The notes under the pieces are model-generated. The model searched no databases, had not been told where the DNA came from, and saw only the letters and a program-made list of their open reading frames with translations. From Anaerolineales bacterium (GTDB lineage Bacteria > Chloroflexota > Anaerolineae > Anaerolineales > UBA11858), in the NCBI GenBank assembly GCA_028278545.1, contig JANQED010000115.1, positions 1-64,000 on the forward strand: DNA of 64,000 nt, read 5' to 3'. Position numbers and translations under genes: made by a program. Every line of letters begins with the position of its first letter. Position 1 is the first letter of the stretch. Below, piece after piece: positions 1 to 8,326 of this stretch.

Positions 1-2
1 TG

Positions 3-746
3 ATCGCCTGGGGTGCAATCAGGCGCAAACGCGTCAAATTGACTCGTCGGGATTTGGTCACGCTCCTTTTTTCGGGCCTGTTGTTGTGGTTGGGGGGCAA
101 TGGAATGGTCAATTGGTCTGAGCAGCGTGCTGACTCCAGCGTGGCGGCTTTGATGATCGCGGCGACGCCCATTTGGGTGGCCATTATTGAGGCGGTCATG
201 GATCGGCGTTTGCCTTCGCTCCGCTTTGTAGGTGCTTTGCTGATTGGCTTTTCCGGGATCGCGGTGTTGAGTTGGCCGGTGCTGCGTTCTGGGGTCAGAG
301 CGGATATCCTTGCGATCCTTGGTCTGCTTGTCGCCGGACTCAGTTGGGGGACGGGCACAATTTTGCAGAGCCGCAGACAGGTGGGCGTTCCATCTGTGGT
401 CAGCGCAGGATATCAACAACTTTTCGGCGGTATTGGTTTTGTGGTGATTTTTCTGCTCAGCAATGAGCCGGTGCCTAGCCCAATCCCTGAAGCTTGGTGG
501 GCCTGGGGATATCTGGTGGTGTTTGGATCGATCTTCTCCTTCACGGCTTACGTGCGCGCTGTGGAACTGTTACCAACCAGTGTCGTGATGACTTACCCCT
601 ACGTCAATCCGGTGATCGCCGTCTTCTTAGGTTGGCTGATTCTCAACGAACCGATCACGATCTGGACCATCGCTGGCGCGGCTTTGGTGCTTCTAGGCGT
701 GGCTGGCATATTCCAAGAACGTCGCAGAAATGGACCGAGGTTCTAA
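3..746 (+). CDS. EamA/DMT-family permease, 5' end cut by window
   Basis: The frame is open from base 3 without a stop, so the N-terminus lies outside the window and the TTG at 39 need not be the start. About 247 residues remain, with roughly eight hydrophobic helices. The second EamA repeat is recognisable from the helix after WGTGTILQSRR to the C-terminal motif PYVNPVIAVFLGWLILNEP, a hallmark of drug/metabolite transporters. Family members are about 300 residues long and export amino acids, sugars or drugs; the substrate cannot be told here. The stop is followed within 100 bases by the start of the nucleoside phosphorylase, and that gene's probable promoter overlaps the end of this one. Confidence 0.85.
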   Translation: MAWGAIRRKRVKLTRRDLVTLLFSGLLLWLGGNGMVNWSEQRADSSVAALMIAATPIWVAIIEAVMDRRLPSLRFVGALLIGFSGIAVLSWPVLRSGVRADILAILGLLVAGLSWGTGTILQSRRQVGVPSVVSAGYQQLFGGIGFVVIFLLSNEPVPSPIPEAWWAWGYLVVFGSIFSFTAYVRAVELLPTSVVMTYPYVNPVIAVFLGWLILNEPITIWTIAGAALVLLGVAGIFQERRRNGPRF

Positions 747-760
747 GTCTCGGTTATAAT
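731..760 (+). promoter_or_regulatory. Putative promoter of the nucleoside phosphorylase gene
   Basis: A perfect -10 hexamer TATAAT lies at 755-760. TGGACC at 731-736 is a 4/6 match to TTGACA with an 18-nt spacer, and it overlaps the last codons of the permease gene. The predicted start near 767 gives a 5' UTR of about 75 nt that contains the hairpin at 789-832. Found by eye only. Confidence 0.5.
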
Positions 761-788
761 GTATCTTTATTCACATTACTGTTGAACA

Positions 789-832
789 ATATAAACCACA
801 GAGACCCGGCGTTCGCGGAGCGTGGTTTATAT
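789..832 (+). promoter_or_regulatory. 5' UTR hairpin abutting the ribosome binding site
   Basis: A perfect 11-bp inverted repeat, ATATAAACCAC at 789-799 and GTGGTTTATAT at 822-832, encloses a 22-nt loop. GGAG (833-836), the Shine-Dalgarno sequence of the phosphorylase, begins at the very next base, and the ATG is at 843. The position suggests a translation-control or mRNA-stability element. A function is inferred, not shown. Confidence 0.45.
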
Positions 833-842
833 GGAGTGAATC

Positions 843-2147
843 ATGCGTGCGATCGATATCATAGCAAAGAAGCGCGATAAGGGCGAGTTATCCCGCCAGG
901 AGATCGATTTCTTCGTTCAGGGGTACGCCAATGGCGAAATCCCGGACTACCAGGCGGCTGCCTGGACCATGGCTGTGTTGCTCAACGGGATGACTGCCCA
1001 AGAAACCACAGACCTTACCCTGGCGATTGTCGCTTCGGGAGAGACCATTGATCTCACCCAGGTTGTGCCTGTGGCAGTAGATAAGCACTCCACAGGCGGC
1101 GTCGGTGACAAAACTACCCTGGTAGTGGAGCCGCTGGTCTCTGCCTGTGGCCTTCCGGTTGGCAAAATGTCTGGGCGGGGGCTGGGATTCACGGGCGGTA
1201 CGCTTGACAAAATGGAGTCGATCCCCGGTTTCAATGTCGAGTTGACCACCGAGGCATTCTTGTCCCAAATAAAAGATGTCGGCCTGGTGTTAGCCGGGCA
1301 GACAGCCAATTTGGCCCCCGCGGATGGTAAGCTGTATGCCTTGCGAGATGTCACGGCTACGGTTGATTCTGTGCCGTTGATTGCTTCCTCCATCATGAGT
1401 AAGAAGATTGCCGGCGGCGCACACGGCATTGTCTTGGATGTCAAATCTGGCTTGGGGGCTTTCATGGAAACATTGCAGGAGGCCCGAGAGTTGGCGGCGT
1501 TGATGGTCGATATCGCCAGGTTAGCGGGGCGCAAGGCAGTCGCCCTGCTCTCAGATATGAACCAGCCTTTGGGGCATGCGGTTGGCAATGCTTTGGAGGT
1601 CAAAGAGGCAATAGCAACCTTGCATGGTGGCGGCCCCGCCGACTTTAAAGGTCATTGCCTCGAAGTTGCAGCCCACATGCTGACTTTGGGAGGGGTTGCC
1701 GAAAATGTTGAGGCTGCTGCTCCCATCCTGGATGAGGCTTTGGAGAAAGGTCTGGCCTGGCAGCGGTTTCGAGAGTTGGTGATCGCCCAGGGTGGTGACG
1801 TGTCTTATGTCGATGACCCCAATTTATTGCCCAAAGCGTCATTGATCGAGAGCGTCCCCGCGCCGCGTTCGGGCTATCTTGAGGGCATTCACGCCCGTGA
1901 GATTGGCGAGGCTGCTGTCATCCTCGGTGCTGGGCGCGCCAAGAAAGCTGACCCCATCGATCATGCCGTGGGGGTCGAGGTCCATCACAAAGTTGGCGAT
2001 TATGTGGAAGAGGGGCAGGCGCTTTTCACCATCCATGCCAATGACCAGGCCAAATTGGCAGAAGCACGCCCCAGGTTGCTCGATGCGCATACCTTCAGCG
2101 ATGACCCCGTTGAGCCGTTGCCCCTGTTTTACGGTGTAATCTGGTAA
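843..2147 (+). CDS. pdp: Pyrimidine-nucleoside (thymidine) phosphorylase
   Basis: Reversibly phosphorolyses thymidine/uridine to the free base and (deoxy)ribose-1-phosphate in the cytoplasm (pyrimidine salvage). The 434 residues match the usual 430-440. The phosphate-binding motif [10 protein letters not shown] lies near residue 80, and the family signature [17 protein letters not shown] near residue 112. The C-terminal PYNP domain ends with a biotinyl-like segment ([19 protein letters not shown]). The ATG is preceded by GGAG at good spacing. The gene ends in a strong bidirectional terminator. Whether it is deoA-type (thymidine only) or pdp-type (uridine and thymidine) cannot be settled by eye; the length and motifs resemble the Firmicutes Pdp form. 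Confidence 0.93.
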   Translation: MRAIDIIAKKRDKGELSRQEIDFFVQGYANGEIPDYQAAAWTMAVLLNGMTAQETTDLTLAIVASGETIDLTQVVPVAVDKHSTGGVGDKTTLVVEPLVSACGLPVGKMSGRGLGFTGGTLDKMESIPGFNVELTTEAFLSQIKDVGLVLAGQTANLAPADGKLYALRDVTATVDSVPLIASSIMSKKIAGGAHGIVLDVKSGLGAFMETLQEARELAALMVDIARLAGRKAVALLSDMNQPLGHAVGNALEVKEAIATLHGGGPADFKGHCLEVAAHMLTLGGVAENVEAAAPILDEALEKGLAWQRFRELVIAQGGDVSYVDDPNLLPKASLIESVPAPRSGYLEGIHAREIGEAAVILGAGRAKKADPIDHAVGVEVHHKVGDYVEEGQALFTIHANDQAKLAEARPRLLDAHTFSDDPVEPLPLFYGVIW

Positions 2148-2149
2148 AC

Positions 2150-2184
2150 AAAAAGTCGGACTTCTTCAAAAAGTCCGACTTTTT
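2150..2184. terminator. Bidirectional intrinsic terminator
   Basis: The stem AAAAAGTCGGACTT (2150-2163) pairs perfectly with AAGTCCGACTTTTT (2171-2184) around a 7-nt loop. It has a T tract on the plus strand and the matching A tract, so T tract on minus, at the other side. It lies between the convergent phosphorylase and LLM oxidoreductase genes and can serve both. Confidence 0.9.
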
Positions 2185-2188
2185 CAGT

Positions 2189-3061
2189 TTAACCTTTCAA
2201 AGCCGGGATAATCTCATCTGTAAACAGTTTCAATGTCTCCGGGGTATACAGACCTTTGATATTGAAGATCAGGTGCTCGAAACCCAGGCCCTGTAAATGC
2301 TTTCCCCGTGCGATGACATCTTCTGCTGAGCCCTCTTCGAAATCAGCTGTCTCAAGGGCGGTCTTTTCGACCTCCTCGTAAGGCCGGCCCAGATCATCGC
2401 AGTGCCCACGCAGGATTTCCAGCCGTTCCTTGATGATTTCATCCCCCGCACCGCCGAAGAAGTTGCAGGCATCGCCATATTTTGCTACAAAGCGCAGGGT
2501 TTTTTGGGGGCCCATGCCGCCAATCATGATCGGGGGGTGGGGTTTGCTCAGTGGCTGGGGGTTATTGACCGGATAGGGCAGCTTGAAATGTTGACCCTCG
2601 AATGCCGAGGTATCTCCTGACCACATATGTTTGGCAATTTGAAGGATTTCCTCCAGTTGCTCGAAGCGTTCTTTGGTGGGTGGGAAGCGCATCCCTAAAC
2701 TCTTCGTCTCATGCTCGTACCAGGCTGCGCCGATGCCGAAGTAGGCCCGCCCTCCGGAGAGCACATCGAGGGTAGAGATCATCTTGATCACTACGGCGGG
2801 ATGGCGATAGATCACACCGCCAACCAGCAGCCCGATCTTGACCTTTTCGGTCAGACCGGCAAAGAATCCCAGAGTCGTATAGCCTTCGATCATCTCAGTC
2901 TCAGCCTCGCCGAGCCAATGCCCAAGCTGGAAGAAATGGTCCATCACGAACAGGCTGTCAAAGCCGCCTTGATCGACGGTTTGGACGGTGTCTTTCAACC
3001 AGCCGCGCATGGTCTCTGGCGTGCTGGGGCGGAAATGGGGAATTTGTAAACCGATTTTCAT
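2189..3061 (-). CDS. LLM-class F420-dependent oxidoreductase
   Basis: A luciferase-like monooxygenase fold protein of 290 residues. It starts with the typical beta-strand MKIGLQIPHF and has the barrel motifs FDSLFVMDHF, the HPAVVIKMISTLDVLSGGRA segment and the C-terminal PIMIGGMGPQKTLRFVAKYGDACN, which is characteristic of the F420-using subgroup. Such enzymes use reduced F420 (some use FMNH2) to reduce diverse substrates; the substrate is unknown. The ATG is preceded by AAGGAGATCTTA. The gene is convergent with the phosphorylase and shares its terminator. F420 biosynthesis genes are not in the window. Confidence 0.88.
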   Translation of the reverse strand: MKIGLQIPHFRPSTPETMRGWLKDTVQTVDQGGFDSLFVMDHFFQLGHWLGEAETEMIEGYTTLGFFAGLTEKVKIGLLVGGVIYRHPAVVIKMISTLDVLSGGRAYFGIGAAWYEHETKSLGMRFPPTKERFEQLEEILQIAKHMWSGDTSAFEGQHFKLPYPVNNPQPLSKPHPPIMIGGMGPQKTLRFVAKYGDACNFFGGAGDEIIKERLEILRGHCDDLGRPYEEVEKTALETADFEEGSAEDVIARGKHLQGLGFEHLIFNIKGLYTPETLKLFTDEIIPALKG

Positions 3062-3117
3062 TAAGATCTCCTTATTTCGTTACAATATGAATGAAAATGA
3101 GTGGAGCGGCGTAGCAT

Positions 3118-3480
3118 TTAGTTATCTAGGCCTTCCCAGAGGTAGACCTTCAAGTCCACTCGGTCGCGCTCATCGAATTGGATGCCCTCGGCCTCGAGAA
3201 GCTTACGCTGCTGCTCGGCTCCGCGGCGCAAGCTGATCTTCCCCTGGGCGTTGATGACGCGCTGCCAGGGTACATCGGGCGGGCAGGCTGCCATCGCGCC
3301 GCCAACCCAACGGGCACCGAAGGCGGAATAGTCTTTGGGGTCCATTCCTCCTGGTGGGGGGATCATTTCAGCGATGCGTCCGTAGGTGGTCACTTTGCCA
3401 ACCGGGATCTGCCGGACGACATCCCAAACTCGCTGGTTGAATGCCATTGGGTCAGGGGGTGATGTGAAGCGTGGGGACAT
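3118..3480 (-). CDS. Alkyltransferase-like protein (ATL, MGMT family without the catalytic Cys)
   Basis: A short (120-residue) single-domain relative of O6-alkylguanine-DNA alkyltransferase. The winged-helix DNA-binding part is clear (VGKVTTYGRIAEMI, then ARWVGGAMAACPPDVPWQRV). Where MGMT has the alkyl-accepting Cys in PCHR, this protein has PWQR: the Cys is replaced by Trp, as in ATL proteins that bind alkylated guanine and hand it to nucleotide excision repair. It therefore cannot act as a suicide alkyltransferase. The start is ATG, with GAGG upstream. It is followed 14 bases upstream on the map by the stop of the DUF1624-like gene, so the two may be co-transcribed. Confidence 0.88.
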   Translation of the reverse strand: MSPRFTSPPDPMAFNQRVWDVVRQIPVGKVTTYGRIAEMIPPPGGMDPKDYSAFGARWVGGAMAACPPDVPWQRVINAQGKISLRRGAEQQRKLLEAEGIQFDERDRVDLKVYLWEGLDN

Positions 3481-3493
3481 GTTGTACCTCGAT

Positions 3494-4606
3494 CTAAGAC
3501 TCGCTCATCTTTCTCAGAATGCCCTCGAGCGTGAACGTTTTGTGGGAGTCCAGGAATCTCAAAAAGAAATAAAAACCCACGATGAACACGATCGACAGGA
3601 CAAAGGCAACCGGCGTACTGACGGCATTCTGATAGTAATACCAGATGTCATGACGACGGTTCACGGCAGCCAGCAGATAGATCGGCCACATATGCACGGC
3701 GTGATGCACGACGTAGGTCGTCAAAGAGAACTTGCTGTATAGCCGGATGAACTCCCCGTCGGGGGTTTTCGACGCTTCCCTGAGATCAAATCGCTGCCAG
3801 AGAATCCAGAAAACCAGCAAGATGAAACCAAGCATACCCAATACGTACGTAGTCGAGGCCGGATAAAATGAATATGGACTTAGATACCAACTCAGCCCGG
3901 TGGGGAAATACTCACTGACCAGCGCGCCAACGGCTGAAATGGCGATTAAAACGACACCCAGGATGGGGAGGCGCCGGGCGGCCTTTGGGTTGATCTGTTC
4001 TCCTTGAAATATATCTCGTCCCAGGCAGAATCCCATCAGGGGGAACACCAACCAGGGCAGCAGGGGAAAATATCCCTGTAAAGTTGCCCCAAGAAGGATG
4101 TCGCTTAGGGTAAAGCTGTGCATGTAATCATCGTAAATCCAGTGGGAGCTGTAATTTGTCAGCTCGCGCAGGGGTGGAGCGCTGAGTAGGAGCAGCAATG
4201 CTAGCCCAATGAGGTATTTGGATGGGGCTCGGCGAAGCGCATAGATGATCATGGTTGTGATCCCGATCATTGGCAGGATATCCCAATTAAAAATCTCATT
4301 TGGCGTCCAGATAATGACCGCGAAGATCAGCCCAAAGAAGACTATCAGAATTCCGCGCTTGACGATGAACTTTCCCAAGGCTGTTTCGTCTGTTCCAATG
4401 GCCAACTGTTTGTTCAGCCAAAGCCACACGCTGAGCCCCACTAGAAATGTGAAGATCGGCGCGGCAAAGCCCCCCAGGAAATCTGATAGATCGTACAAGA
4501 TCCGCGAGGATGGTTCTCGCGAGGAGAGGTTCCCGACGAAATGTACCTGGACCATCAACAGGATGGCAGTCGCTCGCAGGATGTCTACAGAAAAGAGTCG
4601 GCGCAT
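3494..4606 (-). CDS. DUF1624/HGSNAT-like multipass membrane acyltransferase
   Basis: A 370-residue membrane protein with about ten helices. The N-terminus VDILRATAILLMVQVHF carries the Arg and His expected of the heparan-alpha-glucosaminide N-acetyltransferase-like (DUF1624) and acyltransferase-3 superfamilies. It is followed by GGFAAPIFTFLVGLSVWL, which favours DUF1624. Such proteins move acetyl or acyl groups across the membrane onto sugars or other envelope molecules; the acceptor is unknown. The gene lies between an EamA transporter upstream and the ATL gene downstream with short gaps on the same strand, so a loose operon is possible. Confidence 0.75.
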   Translation of the reverse strand: MRRLFSVDILRATAILLMVQVHFVGNLSSREPSSRILYDLSDFLGGFAAPIFTFLVGLSVWLWLNKQLAIGTDETALGKFIVKRGILIVFFGLIFAVIIWTPNEIFNWDILPMIGITTMIIYALRRAPSKYLIGLALLLLLSAPPLRELTNYSSHWIYDDYMHSFTLSDILLGATLQGYFPLLPWLVFPLMGFCLGRDIFQGEQINPKAARRLPILGVVLIAISAVGALVSEYFPTGLSWYLSPYSFYPASTTYVLGMLGFILLVFWILWQRFDLREASKTPDGEFIRLYSKFSLTTYVVHHAVHMWPIYLLAAVNRRHDIWYYYQNAVSTPVAFVLSIVFIVGFYFFLRFLDSHKTFTLEGILRKMSES

Positions 4607-4622
4607 GGTTTACCTCCCTATT

Positions 4623-5468
4623 CTAACCGATTGTGATCAACACAATTGCCGCAATGCAGGCAGCGACGCCCAGCCATTGTTTGGAGGAAATCTCCTCTTT
4701 CAAGATCATCGTTGATAAAAGGACCGTGCCGATAGGATAGAGCGAGGAGAGCACCGCGGCAATATCCAGGCGAGTGAAGTGAGTTGCAATGAGATAGAGA
4801 AAATTGCCGCTCGCATCTAGTAAGCCAGAGATCAAGGCTACGCCAGAGCGGGTTATTTTGGGGATAGCTTGTTTATTGCTCCAGATCAAGAGGCTGGCTA
4901 AGAGAAAAGCGGAGGCCTTTGCAACGGCTAGCGGGAAGAAGACCTGCCCTTCATCCACTTGAGCGATCAGGGTTAGAAACCCGCCAATCCAAATCCCTGC
5001 CAGAATGGCTAGTCCGAGACTGAGGGAGTTGCTGTTATGGCCGTCATTCCCGTGCCTGGTGACAACCCAAATCCCCAGTAAAGCCAGGGCGAACCCAGCG
5101 AGTGAGTAGTATCCAGGAAAACCTTGCACGAATGTGCCCACAATGACCGGTATGATCGTCCCTATGACGCCGGTGATAGAAGCCACGACGGCGGAATTGC
5201 CAATGGACAACCCTCTGTAAAGGGCTGCTAACCCCAAGGCCCCCGAAATGCCGGCAGCTAGAGCGTAGATCGTGCTTGCCCTGGAAGGGAGTCCTTCACC
5301 CAAAATGAGCGCCAGGAGGAGCAGCAAAGATAGGCTGCTCAACGAGGTCAGAAACAGCACCTGATACTGGCTTAGCCGTCGGGCAGCATATCCGCCGCTG
5401 AAATCCCCGCCACCCCACGAGACAGCCGCGGCTAAAGCGATGAGGATACCGACAAAATGTGATGACAA
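4623..5468 (-). CDS. EamA-family drug/metabolite transporter
   Basis: 281 residues with ten hydrophobic helices in two EamA halves. The first begins at once with FVGILIALAAAVSWGGGDF, and the second ends with LSSLYPIGTVLLSTMILKEE, the usual final-helix motif. The frame starts with TTG; no in-frame ATG lies before the first helix, so TTG is probably genuine. Transport substrate is unknown. It ends 16 bases before the DUF1624-like gene on the same strand. A perfect -35 hexamer TTGACA (minus strand, 5639-5644) lies upstream but without a convincing -10 partner. Confidence 0.85.
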   Translation of the reverse strand: MSSHFVGILIALAAAVSWGGGDFSGGYAARRLSQYQVLFLTSLSSLSLLLLLALILGEGLPSRASTIYALAAGISGALGLAALYRGLSIGNSAVVASITGVIGTIIPVIVGTFVQGFPGYYSLAGFALALLGIWVVTRHGNDGHNSNSLSLGLAILAGIWIGGFLTLIAQVDEGQVFFPLAVAKASAFLLASLLIWSNKQAIPKITRSGVALISGLLDASGNFLYLIATHFTRLDIAAVLSSLYPIGTVLLSTMILKEEISSKQWLGVAACIAAIVLITIG

Positions 5469-5646
5469 CGTTGTAAACTCTTTCTATTTCTGCAAAAACG
5501 TTTCGAAAAAACCTAGGCGAACGCTTAACCGGCCCGTGAGACCGCATAGCGCGGCGAACATGGATTCCATGGATTTTTTGCTGAAAGCTCGTCAAGAATT
5601 CATCTTCATCCGTTGCATTCGTGCCCAAATCGATCGTTTGTCAATC

Positions 5647-6315
5647 TTATATTGCCCATGACACCAGGGCGAATTGGGCGGAATAATACAACACGATGAT
5701 CAAAAACAGTATTCGCCTGGTATCCAACCACCGGATCGGTTTTTGCGGATTTGGGAAAGCTCTTATACCAACCAATGAGTCAGATATGAAGATGAATATT
5801 CCCCAGATGGCGAAGTAGTAATTGCCTACATACAAAGAAGACAGCCCCCCAGCCAAAAGAAGCACTGCTTGCACCAGGTAGATATATACCGGCATTTTGA
5901 GGGCCTGATCCACTTGCAGGTATCGATAAACCCATATCGCTGAAATGATCCCAGCGACAGCGAAGATACTCTGAATCCACCAGGGAATACCCTTTGAGTA
6001 GGCGGTCACATGGAACAGTATGCCGATTGTGAAGCCACTTAACACACCAAATACCATTGCGATGGGAAACAAGTTAGCGTTCTTCGCTGAACGTTCAAAC
6101 ATAAAATCACTTATGGATAACATGATCAGCGCGCTGAAAATCACCAGCCCCGCCTGAACTGGCACGCTTCCTGACAGTGCCCCTATAAGAATGAGAGTTC
6201 CATTGAAGGCGGTTAAAGCTGGGCTGACGTAGTTCTTTTTGGGATTGTCTTCAGCTTGCATGAAGGCGCTGACGATCATTAGGAGCACGAACAGGAAAGT
6301 TAGCATGAATGACAT
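5647..6315 (-). CDS. YhhN (TMEM86)-family membrane protein, putative lysoplasmalogenase
   Basis: 222 residues with seven or eight transmembrane helices. The motif near the C-terminus, IWGIFIFISDSLVGIRAF, fits the conserved S-D-x-L region of YhhN/TMEM86 proteins, and the last helix (LFLIIVLYYSAQFALVSWAI) fits the family's Y-Y-x-A-Q ending. Characterised relatives hydrolyse the vinyl-ether bond of lysoplasmalogens. The assignment rests on these two motifs and the topology, so it is moderate. The ATG is preceded by a strong GGAGGAG. A good promoter lies at 6345-6373. Confidence 0.65.
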   Translation of the reverse strand: MSFMLTFLFVLLMIVSAFMQAEDNPKKNYVSPALTAFNGTLILIGALSGSVPVQAGLVIFSALIMLSISDFMFERSAKNANLFPIAMVFGVLSGFTIGILFHVTAYSKGIPWWIQSIFAVAGIISAIWVYRYLQVDQALKMPVYIYLVQAVLLLAGGLSSLYVGNYYFAIWGIFIFISDSLVGIRAFPNPQKPIRWLDTRRILFLIIVLYYSAQFALVSWAI

Positions 6316-6344
6316 AGACTCCTCCAGAAGAAATTGGTTATTTG

Positions 6345-6373
6345 AGTATAATCACGAATATCCTTGAAATCAA
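6345..6373 (-). promoter_or_regulatory. Promoter of the YhhN-like gene
   Basis: Read on the minus strand: -35 TTGATT (6368-6373), a 17-nt spacer, and -10 TATACT (6345-6350). The Shine-Dalgarno GGAGGAG and ATG at 6315 follow, giving a short leader of about 24 nt. The remaining 140 bases up to the ketopantoate-reductase stop hold nothing convincing. Confidence 0.6.
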
Positions 6374-6513
6374 TAGACCCTTGAAAAAACAATGTGGTCA
6401 TTGCGACTGGCAATTGCATTAAATCAATACGCTGTTTGGGGGAATGAGGTCGTTTTGTCGGACCTCCCAACTGGGGCGCGGGGCATCGCCCTCCTCGTGG
6501 TGACTTGGTGAGG

Positions 6514-7557
6514 CTAAAATGTAGTGGATAGGTTTGCCAGAAGTTTTTCTGGCTGATAACGGAATGTATCGATGGGGATATCCCCTTGCGTCAGGCCGAG
6601 CAGGGTCTCGTTGAGCAGGCGGTTGACCGGGGTCGGGATGCCCGCTGCCTCCCCTGCGCGCACGATGGCACCATTGAGGTAATCGACCTCGCTCTTGCCA
6701 CCTCCGCTGTGTAGGTCGATATGGAAGGAGGGCATTTTACCGCCGCGCCCACCGCCGACGGCTTTGCCCAGCAGGGGACGGGAAATGCTCAAGGGCAAGT
6801 ATCGCGCCGCTAAGGCCAGCGCTCGCACGGGTGTGCCGGGTAAATCGACCACGCCGATTCCTTGTGCTTTCATCACCTGCAAGGCTTCGCGCAGTTGGCC
6901 GATTTCCAGGCGGAACAAGCCTGGATGGGCGAAGACCTCTGCGGGGGCCATATCCAGGATGGCAGCCGAGGCATTGGCCACCAGGTTAGTAAGCATTTTG
7001 GACCATTTCATGTCGGCAGCGTGTGGATACAGGCGGGCGTTGAGGCCGGCTTCATCCAGTGTGGCGACCAGTTTCTTGGAAAAAGGGTGCTCCCTCGATA
7101 CCCCCACACCGCGCAGTCGTTCCAGGGCAATATCCCCGGCAGCGCGCCGACCGATGGCGCTGGTGACTGTCCCAGCGATGACTTTGTCTGCTCCCAGGGC
7201 ATCGGCGAGGGCGGATTCGTTATCGACCCCATTGGAAAGACAAAGCAAAACGGGGAGCGAAGAGCGGGGAACGGTGAGCGATTTAATGAAAGTGGGGGTG
7301 TGGTAGGACTTGAGGGCGAAGAGGGCGCTGTCGAAATCCCCGAGAGCAAGAGCCTCGTCAATCGAGTCGACCACCACCGGGTCAGGGATGTGGTGCTCCC
7401 CATCTTGGAGGGCCAATCGCAATCCCTGAGATTTGAGAGCCGCGGCCACCTGGGGGCGTTCCACAAAAACCACCTCGTGTCCCGCCAGTGTCAGACTGCC
7501 CCCGATATACGTCCCGATGGCGCCAGCACCCAGGGTCAGGACGCGCAGTTTGGTCAC
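6514..7557 (-). CDS. panE: Ketopantoate reductase-family protein (2-dehydropantoate 2-reductase)
   Basis: An NADPH-dependent reductase of the ApbA/PanE family; the classical reaction converts 2-dehydropantoate to pantoate for coenzyme A. The Rossmann motif GAGAIGTYIGG is at the N-terminus, and the catalytic-lysine region ADMKWSKMLTNLVANASAAI and the C-terminal ApbA_C domain are clear. I start it at the GTG at 7557: this gives the 4-base GTGA overlap with the upstream phosphatase stop and is preceded by GGCGGAG, whereas a longer frame to 7581 has neither. About 347 residues, slightly longer than E. coli PanE (303). Other members of this family act on other 2-oxoacids, so pantothenate synthesis is likely but not certain. 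Confidence 0.85.
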   Translation of the reverse strand: MTKLRVLTLGAGAIGTYIGGSLTLAGHEVVFVERPQVAAALKSQGLRLALQDGEHHIPDPVVVDSIDEALALGDFDSALFALKSYHTPTFIKSLTVPRSSLPVLLCLSNGVDNESALADALGADKVIAGTVTSAIGRRAAGDIALERLRGVGVSREHPFSKKLVATLDEAGLNARLYPHAADMKWSKMLTNLVANASAAILDMAPAEVFAHPGLFRLEIGQLREALQVMKAQGIGVVDLPGTPVRALALAARYLPLSISRPLLGKAVGGGRGGKMPSFHIDLHSGGGKSEVDYLNGAIVRAGEAAGIPTPVNRLLNETLLGLTQGDIPIDTFRYQPEKLLANLSTTF

Positions 7558-8213
7558 GGATAAGTCTCCGCCTCGTCCCAATGATCGCGCAGGTTGATCC
7601 CGTGGACATACCAGACATGCCGCTCTGGATAGTAGCTCAAACTGGCATAGGCTGTGTTGCGGAAGTGGAAGCGCGGTCCGTGGAAATTGGGTGGGGGCGT
7701 GATCCCCAAGACGGCGTACATGACCATGTTGAGCAGCCCGCCGTGGGAGATGACCAGGTAACGCATGGGTGGGCGATCAATCAGGCTTTGCACCGCCCGC
7801 CCGCCGCGCAAATATAGCTCCCATTGGCTCTCGCCGTTCTTCCCGATGGGCTCATAGCTGGGGATGAATTCGGGCTGGGGGTGCTTCTCGGCGGCTTCAG
7901 TGTGGCGCAGGCCGGCGTATATCCCGTTATCACGTTCCATCCAGATTTCATCGAAGGCCTGGGGTACCTGCAGGGCAGTGGTGATGATCTTGGCAGTCTG
8001 CTTGGCGCGTTTCTGGGGGCTGGCGATGGCCTGATCGAAGAAGACCCCTTGCGCTTTCCAGTATTTTGCCAGGGCCTGAGCCTGAGCGATGCCTTTCTCG
8101 GTTAGGGGGAACTCAGACTGACCCTGGTGGTAGCCCTCGGCATTGCCCACAGACTCGCCGTGACGCAGCAAGGTGATGTGATAGGCGGGAGAATTGTTGG
8201 ATAGTGAAGACAT
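7554..8213 (-). CDS. Histidine phosphatase (phosphoglycerate-mutase-like) family protein
   Basis: 219 residues. The catalytic RHGES motif is in the first strand (HITLLRHGESVGNAEGY), followed by FPLTEKGIAQAQAL and SPQKRAKQTAKII, which carries the second phosphate-binding Arg. The later catalytic His lies in YLVISHGGLLNMVMYAVL. This is the 2H-phosphatase pattern of CobC, PhoE and GpmB relatives; the substrate is unknown. It overlaps the following ketopantoate reductase by 4 bases, indicating translational coupling. If the reductase really is PanE, a role in removing a phosphorylated metabolite is possible but unproven. Confidence 0.9.
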   Translation of the reverse strand: MSSLSNNSPAYHITLLRHGESVGNAEGYHQGQSEFPLTEKGIAQAQALAKYWKAQGVFFDQAIASPQKRAKQTAKIITTALQVPQAFDEIWMERDNGIYAGLRHTEAAEKHPQPEFIPSYEPIGKNGESQWELYLRGGRAVQSLIDRPPMRYLVISHGGLLNMVMYAVLGITPPPNFHGPRFHFRNTAYASLSYYPERHVWYVHGINLRDHWDEAETYP

Positions 8214-8326
8214 GAGGTGACGATAATCTAGAGAGAAGTATCTAAAATATGCGGGTTTATACGGTCATCGACGATGCAGACTGCGGAGAACTCAAGTGTG
8301 TCAGCCCTGCATCGAATGTTCTGTAC

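Noticed and set aside
6862-7563. 233-residue plus-strand frame antisense to ketopantoate reductase
   Set aside because: Shadow of a real gene; no motifs and no start signal.
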